Source of the DNA: Brevibacterium permense
GTDB taxonomy: Bacteria; Actinomycetota; Actinomycetes; Actinomycetales; Brevibacteriaceae
NCBI RefSeq assembly: GCF_025506275.1
Contig: NZ_QYCP01000092.1
Span: 1 to 64,000, forward strand
Direction of reading: 5' to 3'
Length of the DNA: 64,000 nt
Shown: positions 36,708-49,867 of the stretch, piece by piece
Numbering within the stretch: position 1 is the first letter of the stretch
Layout: each line of letters begins with the position of its first letter
The notes under the pieces: model-generated
The model's database searches: none
What the model saw: only the letters and a program-made list of their open reading frames with translations
Told to the model about the DNA's origin: nothing
Position numbers and translations under genes: made by a program

Positions 36708-37520
36708 GTGGGAACACTCAACGCCGCGAACACAACAGTCAGTGCTGCAGAAGGCGGCTTCCACGCACCGTCGATGGCTGAATTCTTTCCAGCCTCGTTC
36801 CTCTTTGAGGGCACACCGTTCGAAATGAACCGCGTGATGCTCATCCGCATCATCGCCACCGTCGCCGTCGTTGTGCTCCTGGCCGTCTGGGCCAAGCGCA
36901 TGAAGCTCATTCCGTCCCGCTTCCAGTCGAGCATGGAGCTCGCCATGGAATTCGTGACCGTCGGCATCGCCGAGGACACGATGGGCAAGGAGAAGGCCAA
37001 GAAGTTCATGCCGCTGATCGTGGCGATCTTCTTCGGCATCCTCTTCTGGAACGTCACGAAGCTCATTCCGTTCCTCAACATGCCCGGCACCGGCGTCATC
37101 GGCATGCCGATCGTGCTGACCCTCGTGGTCTATGTGACCTACCACTGGGCCGGCATCGCAGAGAAGGGCCTCGGCCGCTACCTCAAGGATTCGCTCATCC
37201 TGCCCGGCGTCCCGCCGGCGATGCACATCCTGCTCATCCCGATCGAGTTCATCACGAAGTTCGTCACCCAGCCGTTCACTCTGGCGATCCGACTCTTCGC
37301 GAACATGATGGTCGGCCACCTCCTGCTCGTCCTCTGCTTCTCCGCCACGAGCTTCTTCCTCTTCGACGCCGCCAACGGATTCCAGTTCTTCGGCATCGTC
37401 ACCTTTGCCGGCGGCATGTTCGTCTTCATCCTGGAGATGCTCATCGTCGTGCTGCAGGCCTACATCTTCGCTCTTCTGTCCTGTGTGTACATCAACGCCG
37501 CGATCTCGGACGAACACTGA
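36708..37520 (+). CDS. atpB: F1Fo ATP synthase subunit a
   Basis: 270 residues, GTG start. Five or six membrane helices. The essential Arg is in TQPFTLAIRLFANMMVGHL (about residue 200), the helix that faces the c-ring. It forms the proton half-channels of Fo. First gene of atpBEFHAGDC, which follows the universal order. Confidence 0.95.
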   Translation: MGTLNAANTTVSAAEGGFHAPSMAEFFPASFLFEGTPFEMNRVMLIRIIATVAVVVLLAVWAKRMKLIPSRFQSSMELAMEFVTVGIAEDTMGKEKAKKFMPLIVAIFFGILFWNVTKLIPFLNMPGTGVIGMPIVLTLVVYVTYHWAGIAEKGLGRYLKDSLILPGVPPAMHILLIPIEFITKFVTQPFTLAIRLFANMMVGHLLLVLCFSATSFFLFDAANGFQFFGIVTFAGGMFVFILEMLIVVLQAYIFALLSCVYINAAISDEH

Positions 37521-37586
37521 GATCACACCCCTAGATCCGTAACTCACGAGTTGCACGGTCGGGCCAACCACCCGACTTCATTATGA

Positions 37587-37826
<240 letters not shown>

Positions 37827-37845
37827 TCTCGAAGAGGACTGAAAG

Positions 37846-38397
37846 ATGACTCCGGTAAACATCGTCGCCTCCGCGGAGAACCCGCTTCTCCCGGCGGCCT
37901 ACGACATCCTCTGGAGTGCCGTCTGTCTGCTGATCGTCTTCCTGGTTGTCTGGAAGTACGTCCTTCCCGCCTTCAACAAGACCCTCGACGAGCGTGCTGA
38001 GCGCATCCAGGGTGGAATTGAGAAGGCCGAGAAGGTGCAGGCCGAAGCCGATCAGGCTCTGGCCGAGTATCAGAAGCAGCTCGCCGACGGTCGTGCCGAA
38101 GCTGCACGACTGCGCGCCGAGGCTCAGGAAGAGGGCGCCCAGATCATCGCCGACATGAAGGCCCAGGCTCACTCCGAGGCTGATCGCATCATCGCTCAGG
38201 CACAGACTCAGATCGACGCCGAACGTCAGTCCGCCATGGTGCAGCTGCGTTCCGAGGTCGGCACTCTTGCCACGGACCTGGCATCGCGCATCGTCGGTGA
38301 GTCACTCACCGATGACCAGCGTTCGGCCAATGTGGTTGATCGCTTCATCTCCGATCTCGAGTCCAACTCGTCCGCGCAGCCGGTCAAGGGGGCGTGA
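37846..38397 (+). CDS. atpF: F1Fo ATP synthase subunit b
   Basis: 183 residues. One N-terminal membrane helix (about 21-39, ILWSAVCLLIVFLVVWKYVL) followed by a long alpha-helical stalk rich in Ala/Glu/Gln (about 45-160). It forms the peripheral stator. The stop overlaps the GTG of atpH. Confidence 0.95.
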   Translation: MTPVNIVASAENPLLPAAYDILWSAVCLLIVFLVVWKYVLPAFNKTLDERAERIQGGIEKAEKVQAEADQALAEYQKQLADGRAEAARLRAEAQEEGAQIIADMKAQAHSEADRIIAQAQTQIDAERQSAMVQLRSEVGTLATDLASRIVGESLTDDQRSANVVDRFISDLESNSSAQPVKGA

Positions 38398-39203
38398 TGC
38401 TCCAGTCGAGCAGATTGTCCCTGCAGGCTGTCCTCGAGACCGCGAATTCCGAGATCTCCGGGGGAGACTCCCGACAGATCGGTGAGGAGACTCTGGCACT
38501 CGTCGGCGTCCTCGCCGAGAATGTCGGGCTGCGCAAGGCTCTGGCAGACTCCTCCGAGTCGGCCGAGAGGAAGCAGCAGCTGCTGCGGACTCTGTTCTCG
38601 ACTCGGATCATGGATGCGGTTCTGCGTATCAGCGACAAGGCCGTCGGTCACCGTTGGGCGCGGACCCAGGACCTCGTCACCAGCCTCGAAGTCGCAGGTG
38701 TGACAGCGATCGCCGCTGCCGCACAGGCCGACGGAAAGCTGGGGCAGGTCGAAGAGGAGATCTTCCGCTTCGCGCGTCTGCTGGAATCCAACCACGAGCT
38801 GTCCCGCGCGCTTGATTCGCAGGCCACCGATGAGAGCAAGCGCGCTCTCGTCTCGGACCTGCTCACCGGCAAGGCACAGCCAGACACCATCAAGCTGGTC
38901 GAACAGGCTGCCCTGCACCCTCGCGGACTCCGCGTGGCGAAGGCGCTCGACCAGTACAGCGATATCCTCGCCGCCCGCCAGCAGCGGTCGGTTGCGGACG
39001 TCACCGTCGCCCGGCCTCTGAGCGAGTCGCAGACCGAAAGGCTGCAGGCGGCATTGTCGGCCAGCTATGGTCGCGACCTCGTCCTCAATGTCCAGGTCGA
39101 TCCCGATGTTCTCGGGGGAGTCCGGGTGCAGGTCGGCGACGAGATGATGAACTCGACCGTGGCCGATCGACTGGCCGATGTGCAGCGCAAGCTCGCAGGT
39201 TGA
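38394..39203 (+). CDS. atpH: F1Fo ATP synthase subunit delta
   Basis: 269 residues from GTG 38394 (ATG 38397 is adjacent). Longer than the ~180 residues of proteobacterial delta, as usual for actinobacteria; it is not the b-delta fusion found in mycobacteria. C-terminal VQVDPDVLGGVRVQVGDEMM is the family signature. It links the stator to the top of F1. Confidence 0.94.
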   Translation: MMLQSSRLSLQAVLETANSEISGGDSRQIGEETLALVGVLAENVGLRKALADSSESAERKQQLLRTLFSTRIMDAVLRISDKAVGHRWARTQDLVTSLEVAGVTAIAAAAQADGKLGQVEEEIFRFARLLESNHELSRALDSQATDESKRALVSDLLTGKAQPDTIKLVEQAALHPRGLRVAKALDQYSDILAARQQRSVADVTVARPLSESQTERLQAALSASYGRDLVLNVQVDPDVLGGVRVQVGDEMMNSTVADRLADVQRKLAG

Positions 39204-39284
39204 CACTAGTGGCCGGCTTCTCCGGCATCGGCGGCCCACCGGTCGTCGGACGCAAGATTTGAGTAAAGGAAGCAGGGAAACCAG

Positions 39285-40919
<1,635 letters not shown>

Positions 40920-40950
40920 ACCTGTTCCGTAACGGCGAAAGGAAGAACTG

Positions 40951-43358
<2,408 letters not shown>

Positions 43359-43361
43359 GCC

Positions 43362-43622
43362 ATGGCGACGCTCGAAGTGAATGTCGTGGCTGCTGATCGC
43401 GAGGTATGGGTCGGTGAGGCCAAGCGCGTCATCGCCCGTACCCTCGACGGCGAAATCGGCATCCTGCCGGGCCACGAGCCCGTGCTGGGTGTCGTCGCCG
43501 ACGGCGAAGCACGGATTCTTACCCCGGGAGAGGACACCATCAGGGTCAAAGCCGATGGCGGATTCCTCTCGGTGGAGAACAACCGTGTGATCATTGCCGC
43601 TGATCAGGCCGAACTTCTCTGA
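43362..43622 (+). CDS. atpC: F1Fo ATP synthase subunit epsilon
   Basis: 86 residues, only the N-terminal beta-sandwich (EVNVVAADREVWVGEAKRVI, GEIGILPGHEPVLGVV). The C-terminal two-helix inhibitory domain is essentially missing, as in some other actinobacteria, so epsilon-type inhibition of hydrolysis should be weak here. Confidence 0.94.
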   Translation: MATLEVNVVAADREVWVGEAKRVIARTLDGEIGILPGHEPVLGVVADGEARILTPGEDTIRVKADGGFLSVENNRVIIAADQAELL

Positions 43623-43644
43623 TCCGCAGGTTACACTGGCAACC

Positions 43645-44112
43645 GTGAACCCTTCTGTCCTGCTGATCGTTCTGCTCTCGTTGGTAGGACTCGCGCTTGC
43701 TCTGATCGTGGTCGTCACGATCCGACGCAGGTCGATCTCGAAGCTCTCGGGTGCCTTTGACTGTTCCATCAACGTGGGCGAGGAGTATTCTTCTCGCCCA
43801 CGTTGGCGTTTGGGTGTCGCCGTGTTCTCGGTCACTTCCCTGGACTGGTATCCGGTCTTCGCACTGACGCGGCGCGCCGCGTTCCGATTGCCGCGCGCGG
43901 ATCTCGACATCCTCGTTCGGCGTAAGCCCACCTCCGGTGAGCAGTACTCGGTTCTGCCCGAAGCGGTCGTCGTCGACTGCTCGTATGGCAAGGCGGACGG
44001 TCGTCCACGTTCCGTGTCTCTGGCAATGGACACCGAATCCCTGTCCACGATGGCTTCGTGGCTCGAATCATCACCTCCTGGCTTCAATCCGACGATGGGA
44101 CGTTTCACTTAA
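43645..44112 (+). CDS. DUF2550 family membrane protein
   Basis: 155 residues from GTG 43645 (an earlier in-frame ATG at 43594 lies inside atpC). One N-terminal membrane helix (SVLLIVLLSLVGLALALIVV) then a cytosolic domain with WRLGVAVFSVTSLDWYPVFA and a C-terminal SPPGFNPTMGR. DUF2550 genes are conserved between atpC and murA across actinobacteria. Function unknown. TAATG joins it to murA. Confidence 0.85.
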   Translation: MNPSVLLIVLLSLVGLALALIVVVTIRRRSISKLSGAFDCSINVGEEYSSRPRWRLGVAVFSVTSLDWYPVFALTRRAAFRLPRADLDILVRRKPTSGEQYSVLPEAVVVDCSYGKADGRPRSVSLAMDTESLSTMASWLESSPPGFNPTMGRFT

Positions 44113-45425
44113 TGGATGTCTTCCGCTTGACCGGGCCCGCACAGTTGGCGGGAACCATCGATGTCAGAGGCGCCAAGAACAGCGTCCTCAAACTCATGGC
44201 CGCGAGTCTCCTCGCCGTAGGACGCACGACCATCACCAACGTTCCGGCCATCCTCGACGTGCGGATCATGGTCGAACTGCTCGTCCGCCTCGGCTGCGAG
44301 GTCGACTATGACGCCGAAGAAGGCGTCGTGAGCATCGACGTCCCCGCCGAAGTCGGCATCCAAGCCGACTACGAACTCGTCCGCGCAATGCGGGCTTCGA
44401 TCTCCGTCCTCGGCCCGCTGACCGCACGGATGCGAGCCGCACATGTGGCTCTTCCCGGTGGTGATGCCATCGGATCCCGGGGACTCGACATGCATCAGGC
44501 CGGTCTTGAAGCCCTGGGCGCTGTCGTCCACCTCGACCACGGCTATTTCGTCGCAGAGGCTCCGACGGGTCTGCGCGGTACCGAGATCGTCCTCGAATTC
44601 CCCTCCGTCGGAGCCACAGAAAACCTCGTCATGGCGGCGACTCTCGCCCATGGCACCACGACCATCGCCAACGCCGCGCGCGAACCCGAGATCGTCGACA
44701 TCTGTACGATGCTCGTCGAGATGGGGGCGCAGATCGAAGGGATCGGCACCTCTGACCTCACCATCACCGGTGTCGAATCGCTGCAGCCGGTCACCCACCG
44801 CACCGTCGGCGACCGCATCGTCGCCGGAACCTTCGCCTTCGGCGCCGCATTGAGCGCGGGCGATGTGACCATACGCGGAGTCGGGCTCGACATCATGCCC
44901 AATATCGGAATGAAGCTTCGGGATTCGGGCGCCACGGTGGAAGATCTCGGCGAGATCATCCTCGGTGACGGCACGCAGGGCAGGGGATTCCGCGTCATCG
45001 GCGCGTCGCGTCCTCATGCCATCCGGGTGGCCACCATGCCGTTCCCGGGATTCCCTACGGATCTGCAGCCGTTCGTCATCGCATTGAATTCGGTGTCCGA
45101 CGGTATCGGTCTGCTGTCTGAGAATCTGTTCGAAGCGCGCTGGCGGTTCGTGCAGGAGATCGCCCGCCTCGGTGCGAAGGTCCGTATCGATGGCAACCAT
45201 GCACTCGTCACCGGCAGCGAGAGTCTTTCCGGTGCCGAAGTCGAAGCTTCCGACATCCGCGCGGGAGCGGGCTTGGTCATGGCCGCCCTCCGGGCCGGGG
45301 GAGTGACCGAGGTATCGGGAATCGATCACATCGAACGCGGCTACGAGAATTTCGTCGACAATCTTCGCGCACTCGGTGTCGACATCGAACGCGTCGAGAA
45401 GCGCGACGTCCTCAGCTTCGACTAG
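44112..45425 (+). CDS. murA: UDP-N-acetylglucosamine 1-carboxyvinyltransferase, Cys-to-Asp active site
   Basis: 437 residues from ATG 44112, overlapping the DUF2550 stop by one base. It catalyses the first committed step of peptidoglycan synthesis. Family landmarks: GAKNSVLKLMAASLLA (Lys22 region), LGPLTARMRAAHVALPGGDA and the SVGATENLVMAATLA motif. The residue that is Cys115 in E. coli (GGCAIG) is Asp118 here (GGDAIGSRGLD). The Asp form, known in mycobacteria, keeps activity and is not alkylated by fosfomycin, so intrinsic fosfomycin resistance is predicted. Confidence 0.95.
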   Translation: MDVFRLTGPAQLAGTIDVRGAKNSVLKLMAASLLAVGRTTITNVPAILDVRIMVELLVRLGCEVDYDAEEGVVSIDVPAEVGIQADYELVRAMRASISVLGPLTARMRAAHVALPGGDAIGSRGLDMHQAGLEALGAVVHLDHGYFVAEAPTGLRGTEIVLEFPSVGATENLVMAATLAHGTTTIANAAREPEIVDICTMLVEMGAQIEGIGTSDLTITGVESLQPVTHRTVGDRIVAGTFAFGAALSAGDVTIRGVGLDIMPNIGMKLRDSGATVEDLGEIILGDGTQGRGFRVIGASRPHAIRVATMPFPGFPTDLQPFVIALNSVSDGIGLLSENLFEARWRFVQEIARLGAKVRIDGNHALVTGSESLSGAEVEASDIRAGAGLVMAALRAGGVTEVSGIDHIERGYENFVDNLRALGVDIERVEKRDVLSFD

Positions 45426-45469
45426 GTCTCTCCAGACGAACTCCGCGGACCCTGGCTGTCAGGAGTTGC

Positions 45470-45591
45470 CTCGTTCGTGCAAGTCGGCCCTCGGCTTTCG
45501 GTAGTCGTCGCGCTCGTTCCAGCCGGCCCCCGTCTGTCCGAGGTTCGCTCTCTCGTTCAAGGTCGCCCTCGTCTGTCGATAGGTAAACGGC
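45470..45591. repeat. Degenerate ~40-bp tandem repeat, three units, in a 345-bp gap
   Basis: CTCGTTC recurs at 45470, 45513 and 45552, each followed 8-15 bp later by CGGCCC or CGCCCT and then by CTTTCGGTAG, CTGTCCGAGG or CTGTCGATAG. The period is 39-43 bp with small indels. The rest of the gap 45426-45769 shows no convincing gene on either strand; short frames there have no recognisable homology. Confidence 0.5.
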
Positions 45592-45769
45592 GCGGAATTC
45601 GCGCTTCGCCTTGAACGGCGACTGCGACCGAACGCCGTTCGAGGGCCTGCGCGGTGCTTCCGCGGGCCTGCACGTCGGCCGATCCTCATTACGATGCGGT
45701 CTGTGCGGAGGAGTCGAGGGTTGTCCACGGCCCGACTTCTCATCCTGGTTCTCCCGCGTCTCGTCACCC

Positions 45770-46780
45770 ATGTTTGAAGGCATGTATGGATGTCTGTCGA
45801 CTGTCGCACTGCTCGCGGCCGGGTGGGACTGTCACCGGATCAGAGCCGCCGAACGATGCTGTCTGCGACGATTGGAACGCGGGCGATATGTTGTCACCGC
45901 AGAATGTTCTGATCCGGCACTCAGTTTCGTCAGTGCGATAGCGGCGGCTCACACAACCACACTGCCGATAGAGTCGTCGCGCCTGCGCAAACGCGTGGTG
46001 GATCTGAGAATCCTCGTCCGGTCGTACGTCGATCTCCTGCTTCCGGACGCAGTATTCTCTCACCGCAGCGCACTCATCGTTCTCGGCCTTCCAAGTCCAT
46101 ACGTCGAGCGGGACGACGTCTTCGCCGTATCGGTGAGTCCGCGCAGCGGTGTTCGTCTGGCGAAGGTGCTTGTGCGGCGACGCGTCTTAGAGCGTGCAGA
46201 GCACGAGTTCGTCGATGGGATCCCGGTGACGACGGTCCTGCTGACGCTGCTCGACATTGCTCGGGACTGTCCGCTCGCATTCTCTGTCGCAACGCTCGAT
46301 GCAGCTGTGCGCAGCTCGGTCGTGACTATCGACCAGATGAGTTCCTTCAGCGAAGCGCATCCTGTTTGCACAGGCACACGGAAGATCGTCAAAGTATTCG
46401 AGAACGTCGATGCACGCCACGAGAGCGTCGCTGAGTCGATCTGCGCGGTGCGGTTCGGCGAGCATTCGATTCCGGGGTTCGAGCCGCAGGTCGACATTCG
46501 CGATGGAAACGGCAAGCACTTGGGCCGTACCGATTTCGTCAATAGACGGGCGAAGGTCATCGCAGAGTTCGATGATGTAGGAGATTACCACCTCGACGGA
46601 GCGGATCCGCAAGTGACTTTCGAACGTGAACGGCGCCGCGAGTATGCGTTGCGCTACGAGGGTTGGTTGGTGGTCTTCCGCGTCCGGTGGAGCGTTCTCT
46701 TCTCCGCCGATCTCTTCCTGCGTATCGGAGAGTCAGCGCGACGACGACTGGTCATGGACGACAGCCGTCACGAAGCATGA
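45770..46780 (+). CDS. AbiEi-like / DUF559-type endonuclease-fold protein
   Basis: 336 residues from ATG 45770 (the frame stays open upstream into repeat DNA; ATG 45782 is an alternative). The N-terminus (STVALLAAGWDCHRIRAAER, then LERGRYV) resembles the winged-helix of actinobacterial AbiEi-type proteins. The C-terminus (GRTDFVNRRAKVIAEFDDVG ... ERERRREYALRYEGWLVVFRVRW) resembles the Vsr/DUF559 nuclease fold, where D..E.D and a distal Arg/Val-Phe-Arg strand occur. No toxin partner follows. Codon use and base composition are less GC-biased than neighbours, and it is flanked by tandem repeats, suggesting acquired DNA. Confidence 0.6.
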   Translation: MFEGMYGCLSTVALLAAGWDCHRIRAAERCCLRRLERGRYVVTAECSDPALSFVSAIAAAHTTTLPIESSRLRKRVVDLRILVRSYVDLLLPDAVFSHRSALIVLGLPSPYVERDDVFAVSVSPRSGVRLAKVLVRRRVLERAEHEFVDGIPVTTVLLTLLDIARDCPLAFSVATLDAAVRSSVVTIDQMSSFSEAHPVCTGTRKIVKVFENVDARHESVAESICAVRFGEHSIPGFEPQVDIRDGNGKHLGRTDFVNRRAKVIAEFDDVGDYHLDGADPQVTFERERRREYALRYEGWLVVFRVRWSVLFSADLFLRIGESARRRLVMDDSRHEA

Positions 46781-46792
46781 TCCTGACGCTCT

Positions 46793-46852
46793 ATCAAGGC
46801 GGACAGCGTAAGTCGCTACGTAGACGGGGCGATAGACGCTGTCCGTCTTGAT
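46793..46852 (+). terminator. Large hairpin after the nuclease-fold gene
   Basis: Arms ATCAAGGCGGACAGCGT (46793-46809) and its complement at 46836-46852 match at 16 of 17 positions around a 26-nt loop that itself contains CTACGTAG. It begins 12 bp past the stop, so it may terminate that gene; the long loop makes another role possible. Confidence 0.45.
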
Positions 46853-46915
46853 CGACGGTGTGGGCCTGCGCTGAGGAGCTATGGACGCTGCACGAAGGGA
46901 GCACCACGGCTCGGC

Positions 46916-47010
46916 TTGATCGGCGAGGCTGGAGTGGGCGGAGGGGTATTCCGCGGGTTGATCGGCGAGGTGGGAGTGGGTGGCCGACTATCCCGCGGGT
47001 TGACCGTGAG
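46916..47010. repeat. 42-bp tandem repeat, two units plus a partial third
   Basis: Units start with TTGATCGGCGAGG at 46916 and 46958 and with TTGACCGTGAG at 47000, an exact 42-bp period; each full unit ends in CCGCGGG. The interior is diverged. The gap 46781-47036 otherwise shows only the hairpin at 46793-46852. Confidence 0.7.
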
Positions 47011-47036
47011 CTTATACGCCTGCTGACCGTGGGTGA

Positions 47037-47732
47037 TCAGAAGAGGCGCGTCTCGGGGTCGTCCATTCCGCGGAGAGCATCGTAGTCGAGAACGACGCAG
47101 CGGATGCCGCGGTCCTCGGCGAGAGTGCGTGCCTGCGGTTTGATCTCCTGAGCAGCGAAGACTCCGTTGACTGGGCTGAGGAGAGGATCGCGATTCATCA
47201 GCTCGAGATAGCGGGTCAGCTGTTCGACACCGTCGATATCGCCGCGGCGCTTGATCTCCACCGCCACAGACTTCTGTCCGTCGTCACGAGCCAAGATGTC
47301 CACCGGACCGATCGCGGTCATGTATTCGCGGCGCACCAGACTGTAGCCTTCGCCGAGGGTCTCGATATGCTCGGCGAGCAGTTCCTGCAGATGCGCTTCG
47401 ACTCCGTCCTTGACCAGCCCGGGATCGACACCGAACTCATAGTAGTCGTCAGCGAGAACCTCGGCGATGGAGATGACGAGACGGTCTCCGGTCTTCGTCT
47501 GCGAAACCTCCCACAGCTCCGTCAGACCGGCCTCTGCCTGCTCCGCGTCGGGCTCGATATGCCGAACCGTGCACGGGGGAGTCATCCAGTTCAGCGGCTT
47601 ATATGAACCGCCATCGGAATGGATGAGCACCGAGCCGTCAGACTTGAGCATAATGAGGCGGGTGGCCATCGGAAGGTGGGCGGTCAGACGACCGGCATAA
47701 TCAACGGAGCATTGGGCAATGACTAGACGCAC
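47037..47732 (-). CDS. nucS: Mismatch-specific endonuclease NucS/EndoMS
   Basis: 231 residues, GTG start. The N-terminal DNA-binding domain (1-110) is followed by a RecB-like nuclease domain with D145, E159 and K161 ([18 protein letters not shown]). The extreme C-terminus ETRLF is the kind of motif that binds the sliding clamp. NucS replaces MutS/MutL in actinobacteria, cutting both strands at mismatches. Its gene lies outside the ATP synthase operon but in the conserved actinobacterial neighbourhood after murA. Confidence 0.95.
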   Translation of the reverse strand: MRLVIAQCSVDYAGRLTAHLPMATRLIMLKSDGSVLIHSDGGSYKPLNWMTPPCTVRHIEPDAEQAEAGLTELWEVSQTKTGDRLVISIAEVLADDYYEFGVDPGLVKDGVEAHLQELLAEHIETLGEGYSLVRREYMTAIGPVDILARDDGQKSVAVEIKRRGDIDGVEQLTRYLELMNRDPLLSPVNGVFAAQEIKPQARTLAEDRGIRCVVLDYDALRGMDDPETRLF

Positions 47733-47762
47733 GCGCTTCAGCCTACGTGAGACAATGACTCA

Positions 47763-48059
47763 ATGCCACGATCTTCATCCTCGCGTCGCAAGAACAAATG
47801 GCAGCAGGCTCCCCGCGATCTGTCCGACTCTGTGGCAGGCATGAGGACAAGCCGTTCATTTCCGGACGGAACCTGGTCCGTGCAGACCGTCAAAGGAAAC
47901 GAATCCGGCAAGGTCTATGTCTGTCCTGGCTGCGGCCGTGATGTCAGTGCTGCCTCGAGTCATATCGTTGCGTGGCGTCAGGACGCTCCCTACGGTATCG
48001 AGATCGGGGTTGAGAGCAGGCGGCACTGGCACCAGCACTGCTTCGACCGTTTCCGGTGA
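47763..48059 (+). CDS. Conserved zinc-ribbon-like protein next to nucS
   Basis: 98 residues. A basic N-terminus (SSSSRRKNKWQQAPRDL) is followed by VYVCPGCGRDVSAASSHIVA and then RRHWHQHCFDRF, giving a C-x2-C ... H ... H-x2-H-C arrangement that could bind zinc. Homologues with CPGCG ... HVVAW ... RRHWHxxCW appear divergently beside nucS in many actinobacteria. Function not known; a DNA or nucleoprotein role is a guess from context. It starts 30 bp from the nucS start. Confidence 0.75.
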   Translation: MPRSSSSRRKNKWQQAPRDLSDSVAGMRTSRSFPDGTWSVQTVKGNESGKVYVCPGCGRDVSAASSHIVAWRQDAPYGIEIGVESRRHWHQHCFDRFR

Positions 48060-48142
48060 GGGCAGGGTGAGATCAGATGATCTCTGGGCTGTCGGAAACA
48101 GGGCTGGAGTCGACTGAGACCTCAGACAGCCAACGTGCCTCA

Positions 48143-48184
48143 CTATGACGAAGGGACCCGCATCAGCGGGTCCCTTCGTCATAG
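48143..48184. terminator. Strong bidirectional terminator
   Basis: A perfect 19-bp stem (arm CTATGACGAAGGGACCCGC) with loop ATCA, between the convergent zinc-ribbon and coiled-coil genes. Confidence 0.88.
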
Positions 48185-48244
48185 TCGATTCGGCCGGTCT
48201 CAGTTCGATTCGTCTGGACCCAGTCGGTCTCGACTCAAACGATC

Positions 48245-49867
48245 TCAGCGCAGCGAGTTGCGCGAGCGCGAGGTCTTCGAGCTGTTGTCGTTCGAGCCGG
48301 AGACCTGAGCGTTGATCGAGATGGTGTCCTCGTCTGTGGCGCCGTTGGGCAGATCCTCGCCAGCAGTGTCCTTGTCATCAGCGGCAGAGTCAGCGTTCGA
48401 CTCTGAAGCGTTCTTCGATGCAGGAGTCGACTTCGAGCTTTCGGCCGCCTCGTCGGAAGCCTTCGCAGGGCCGTTGTCCTCGGCTCCGGCACCATCGTTC
48501 TTCGCAGGACCGGTCGACTTCGAATCCCCGCCAGAAGCGGATCCGGACTTCGAGGTTTCGGCGTCGCTCGACCCTGCGTCATCGGTCGACTTCGCGGAGT
48601 CGTCGGACTTGGGCGCATCCGACGTGTCATCGTCGGCCAACAGGTCTTCGAGCTCCTGACCGTCGGCGATCTGCTCGGTGGCGTGAGACGCCGATTCGGC
48701 CTTCGCCGGATCCACCGAGTCGCCGCCCATGACTCCGGGCATAGCGAACAGCGAACGGAGCTGATCGAGCTGAGCAGTGATCGTCTTGCGCTGCTTCGTG
48801 AGCAGATCGACCTGCGACTGCGCGGAGGCGACATTGCGTTTGGCCTCCGCCGCGGATTCCTCGATGGTCGCCTCTGCGGTGGCGCGAGCTTCCGCAATGA
48901 GCGTCTGTGCGCGGGACTTTCCGTCGGCGATGATCTCGTCGGCCTTCTTCACCGCGTCGGTGCGAGTCTGCTCCGCACGCTCGGCAGCTTCCTTGGCCTC
49001 GGTGTCGGCCTTCGCTGCGCGTGCCTGAGCCTCTTCTACGAGCTTCTTGTTCTCGACCTGAGCCTCTTCGTAGCGCTTCTTGCGCTCGGTCTCAGCTTCC
49101 TTGCGCTTGTTCGCGAGCTCGACGTCGAAGTCGTTTCGGGCCTTCTTCGAAGCCTCGTCGCGAGCCTTCGCGGACTTGAGCAGTTCATCGGCCTGTGCCT
49201 GTGCAGCGGCCACTGTCTCCTCTGCCTCGGTCTTGGCCTCGGCACGCAGATCCGCAGCTTCCTTCTCAGCGGTCGCCCGCAGTTCGGAAAGCTCGAGATC
49301 GAGACTCTCACGAGCCTCCTTGGCGGAAGCGGCATTCGCCTCCTTGGCCTGATTGGTCTCGCGTTCGGTGGTCGCGCTGAGTTCGGCTGCACGCTTCTCA
49401 GCGGCTTTGATCGTCTCTTCGGCGCGCAGCTCGGCCGAGGAAATGATCGCATCGGCTTCCGAGCGAGCATTGGACAGTGTGTCGTTGCTCTCGGTGTGCA
49501 TCCGAGCGCGAGCGGATGCCGCCTCGGCGCGGGCCTTGTTCCGGATCGTCTCGGCATCCGAATTGGCCTGAGCCAGGGTCTCGCGAGCCTGCGACTCGGC
49601 GATCTTGAGAAGATGGTCGATTCGGCTCCCGGGAGGCCCTGCCGCCTCTGCGTTGTCGTTGGCAGCCTTCTTCAGCTGTGCTTTGGCTTCGGAGAGCTCA
49701 CCTGCGATCTGCAGCTTCGCCCGATCTGCATTGATGACCTGACTGCGCGCATCGGCCAGGGCCTTGCGGACCGACTCGACCTCGGTGCGCAGCTGCTGCA
49801 GTCGCGAATCGACTTCACTCTTCTCGTAGCCGCGCATCGCTGTGCGGAATTCTTCGGTGGGCGTCAC
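48245..49867 (-). CDS. DivIVA/Scy-like coiled-coil protein
   Basis: 540 residues, GTG start with CAGGAG 9 nt upstream. Residues 1-35 (FRTAMRGYEKSEVDSRLQQL) are a DivIVA-type N-terminus. Residues about 35-385 form near-continuous coiled coil dominated by Ala, Glu, Lys and Arg. Residues about 395-540 are a disordered acidic Ser/Ala/Asp-rich tail ending NNSSKTSRSRNSLR-like. The organisation is like Streptomyces Scy and other polar-growth scaffolds, so a role in polarity or cell shape is inferred. A strong terminator lies behind it. Confidence 0.75.
   Translation of the reverse strand: MTPTEEFRTAMRGYEKSEVDSRLQQLRTEVESVRKALADARSQVINADRAKLQIAGELSEAKAQLKKAANDNAEAAGPPGSRIDHLLKIAESQARETLAQANSDAETIRNKARAEAASARARMHTESNDTLSNARSEADAIISSAELRAEETIKAAEKRAAELSATTERETNQAKEANAASAKEARESLDLELSELRATAEKEAADLRAEAKTEAEETVAAAQAQADELLKSAKARDEASKKARNDFDVELANKRKEAETERKKRYEEAQVENKKLVEEAQARAAKADTEAKEAAERAEQTRTDAVKKADEIIADGKSRAQTLIAEARATAEATIEESAAEAKRNVASAQSQVDLLTKQRKTITAQLDQLRSLFAMPGVMGGDSVDPAKAESASHATEQIADGQELEDLLADDDTSDAPKSDDSAKSTDDAGSSDAETSKSGSASGGDSKSTGPAKNDGAGAEDNGPAKASDEAAESSKSTPASKNASESNADSAADDKDTAGEDLPNGATDEDTISINAQVSGSNDNSSKTSRSRNSLR

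Noticed and set aside
46916-47010. Tandem repeats near nucS as a CRISPR array
   Set aside because: Units are contiguous and diverged, without regular repeat-spacer alternation, and no cas genes are near.
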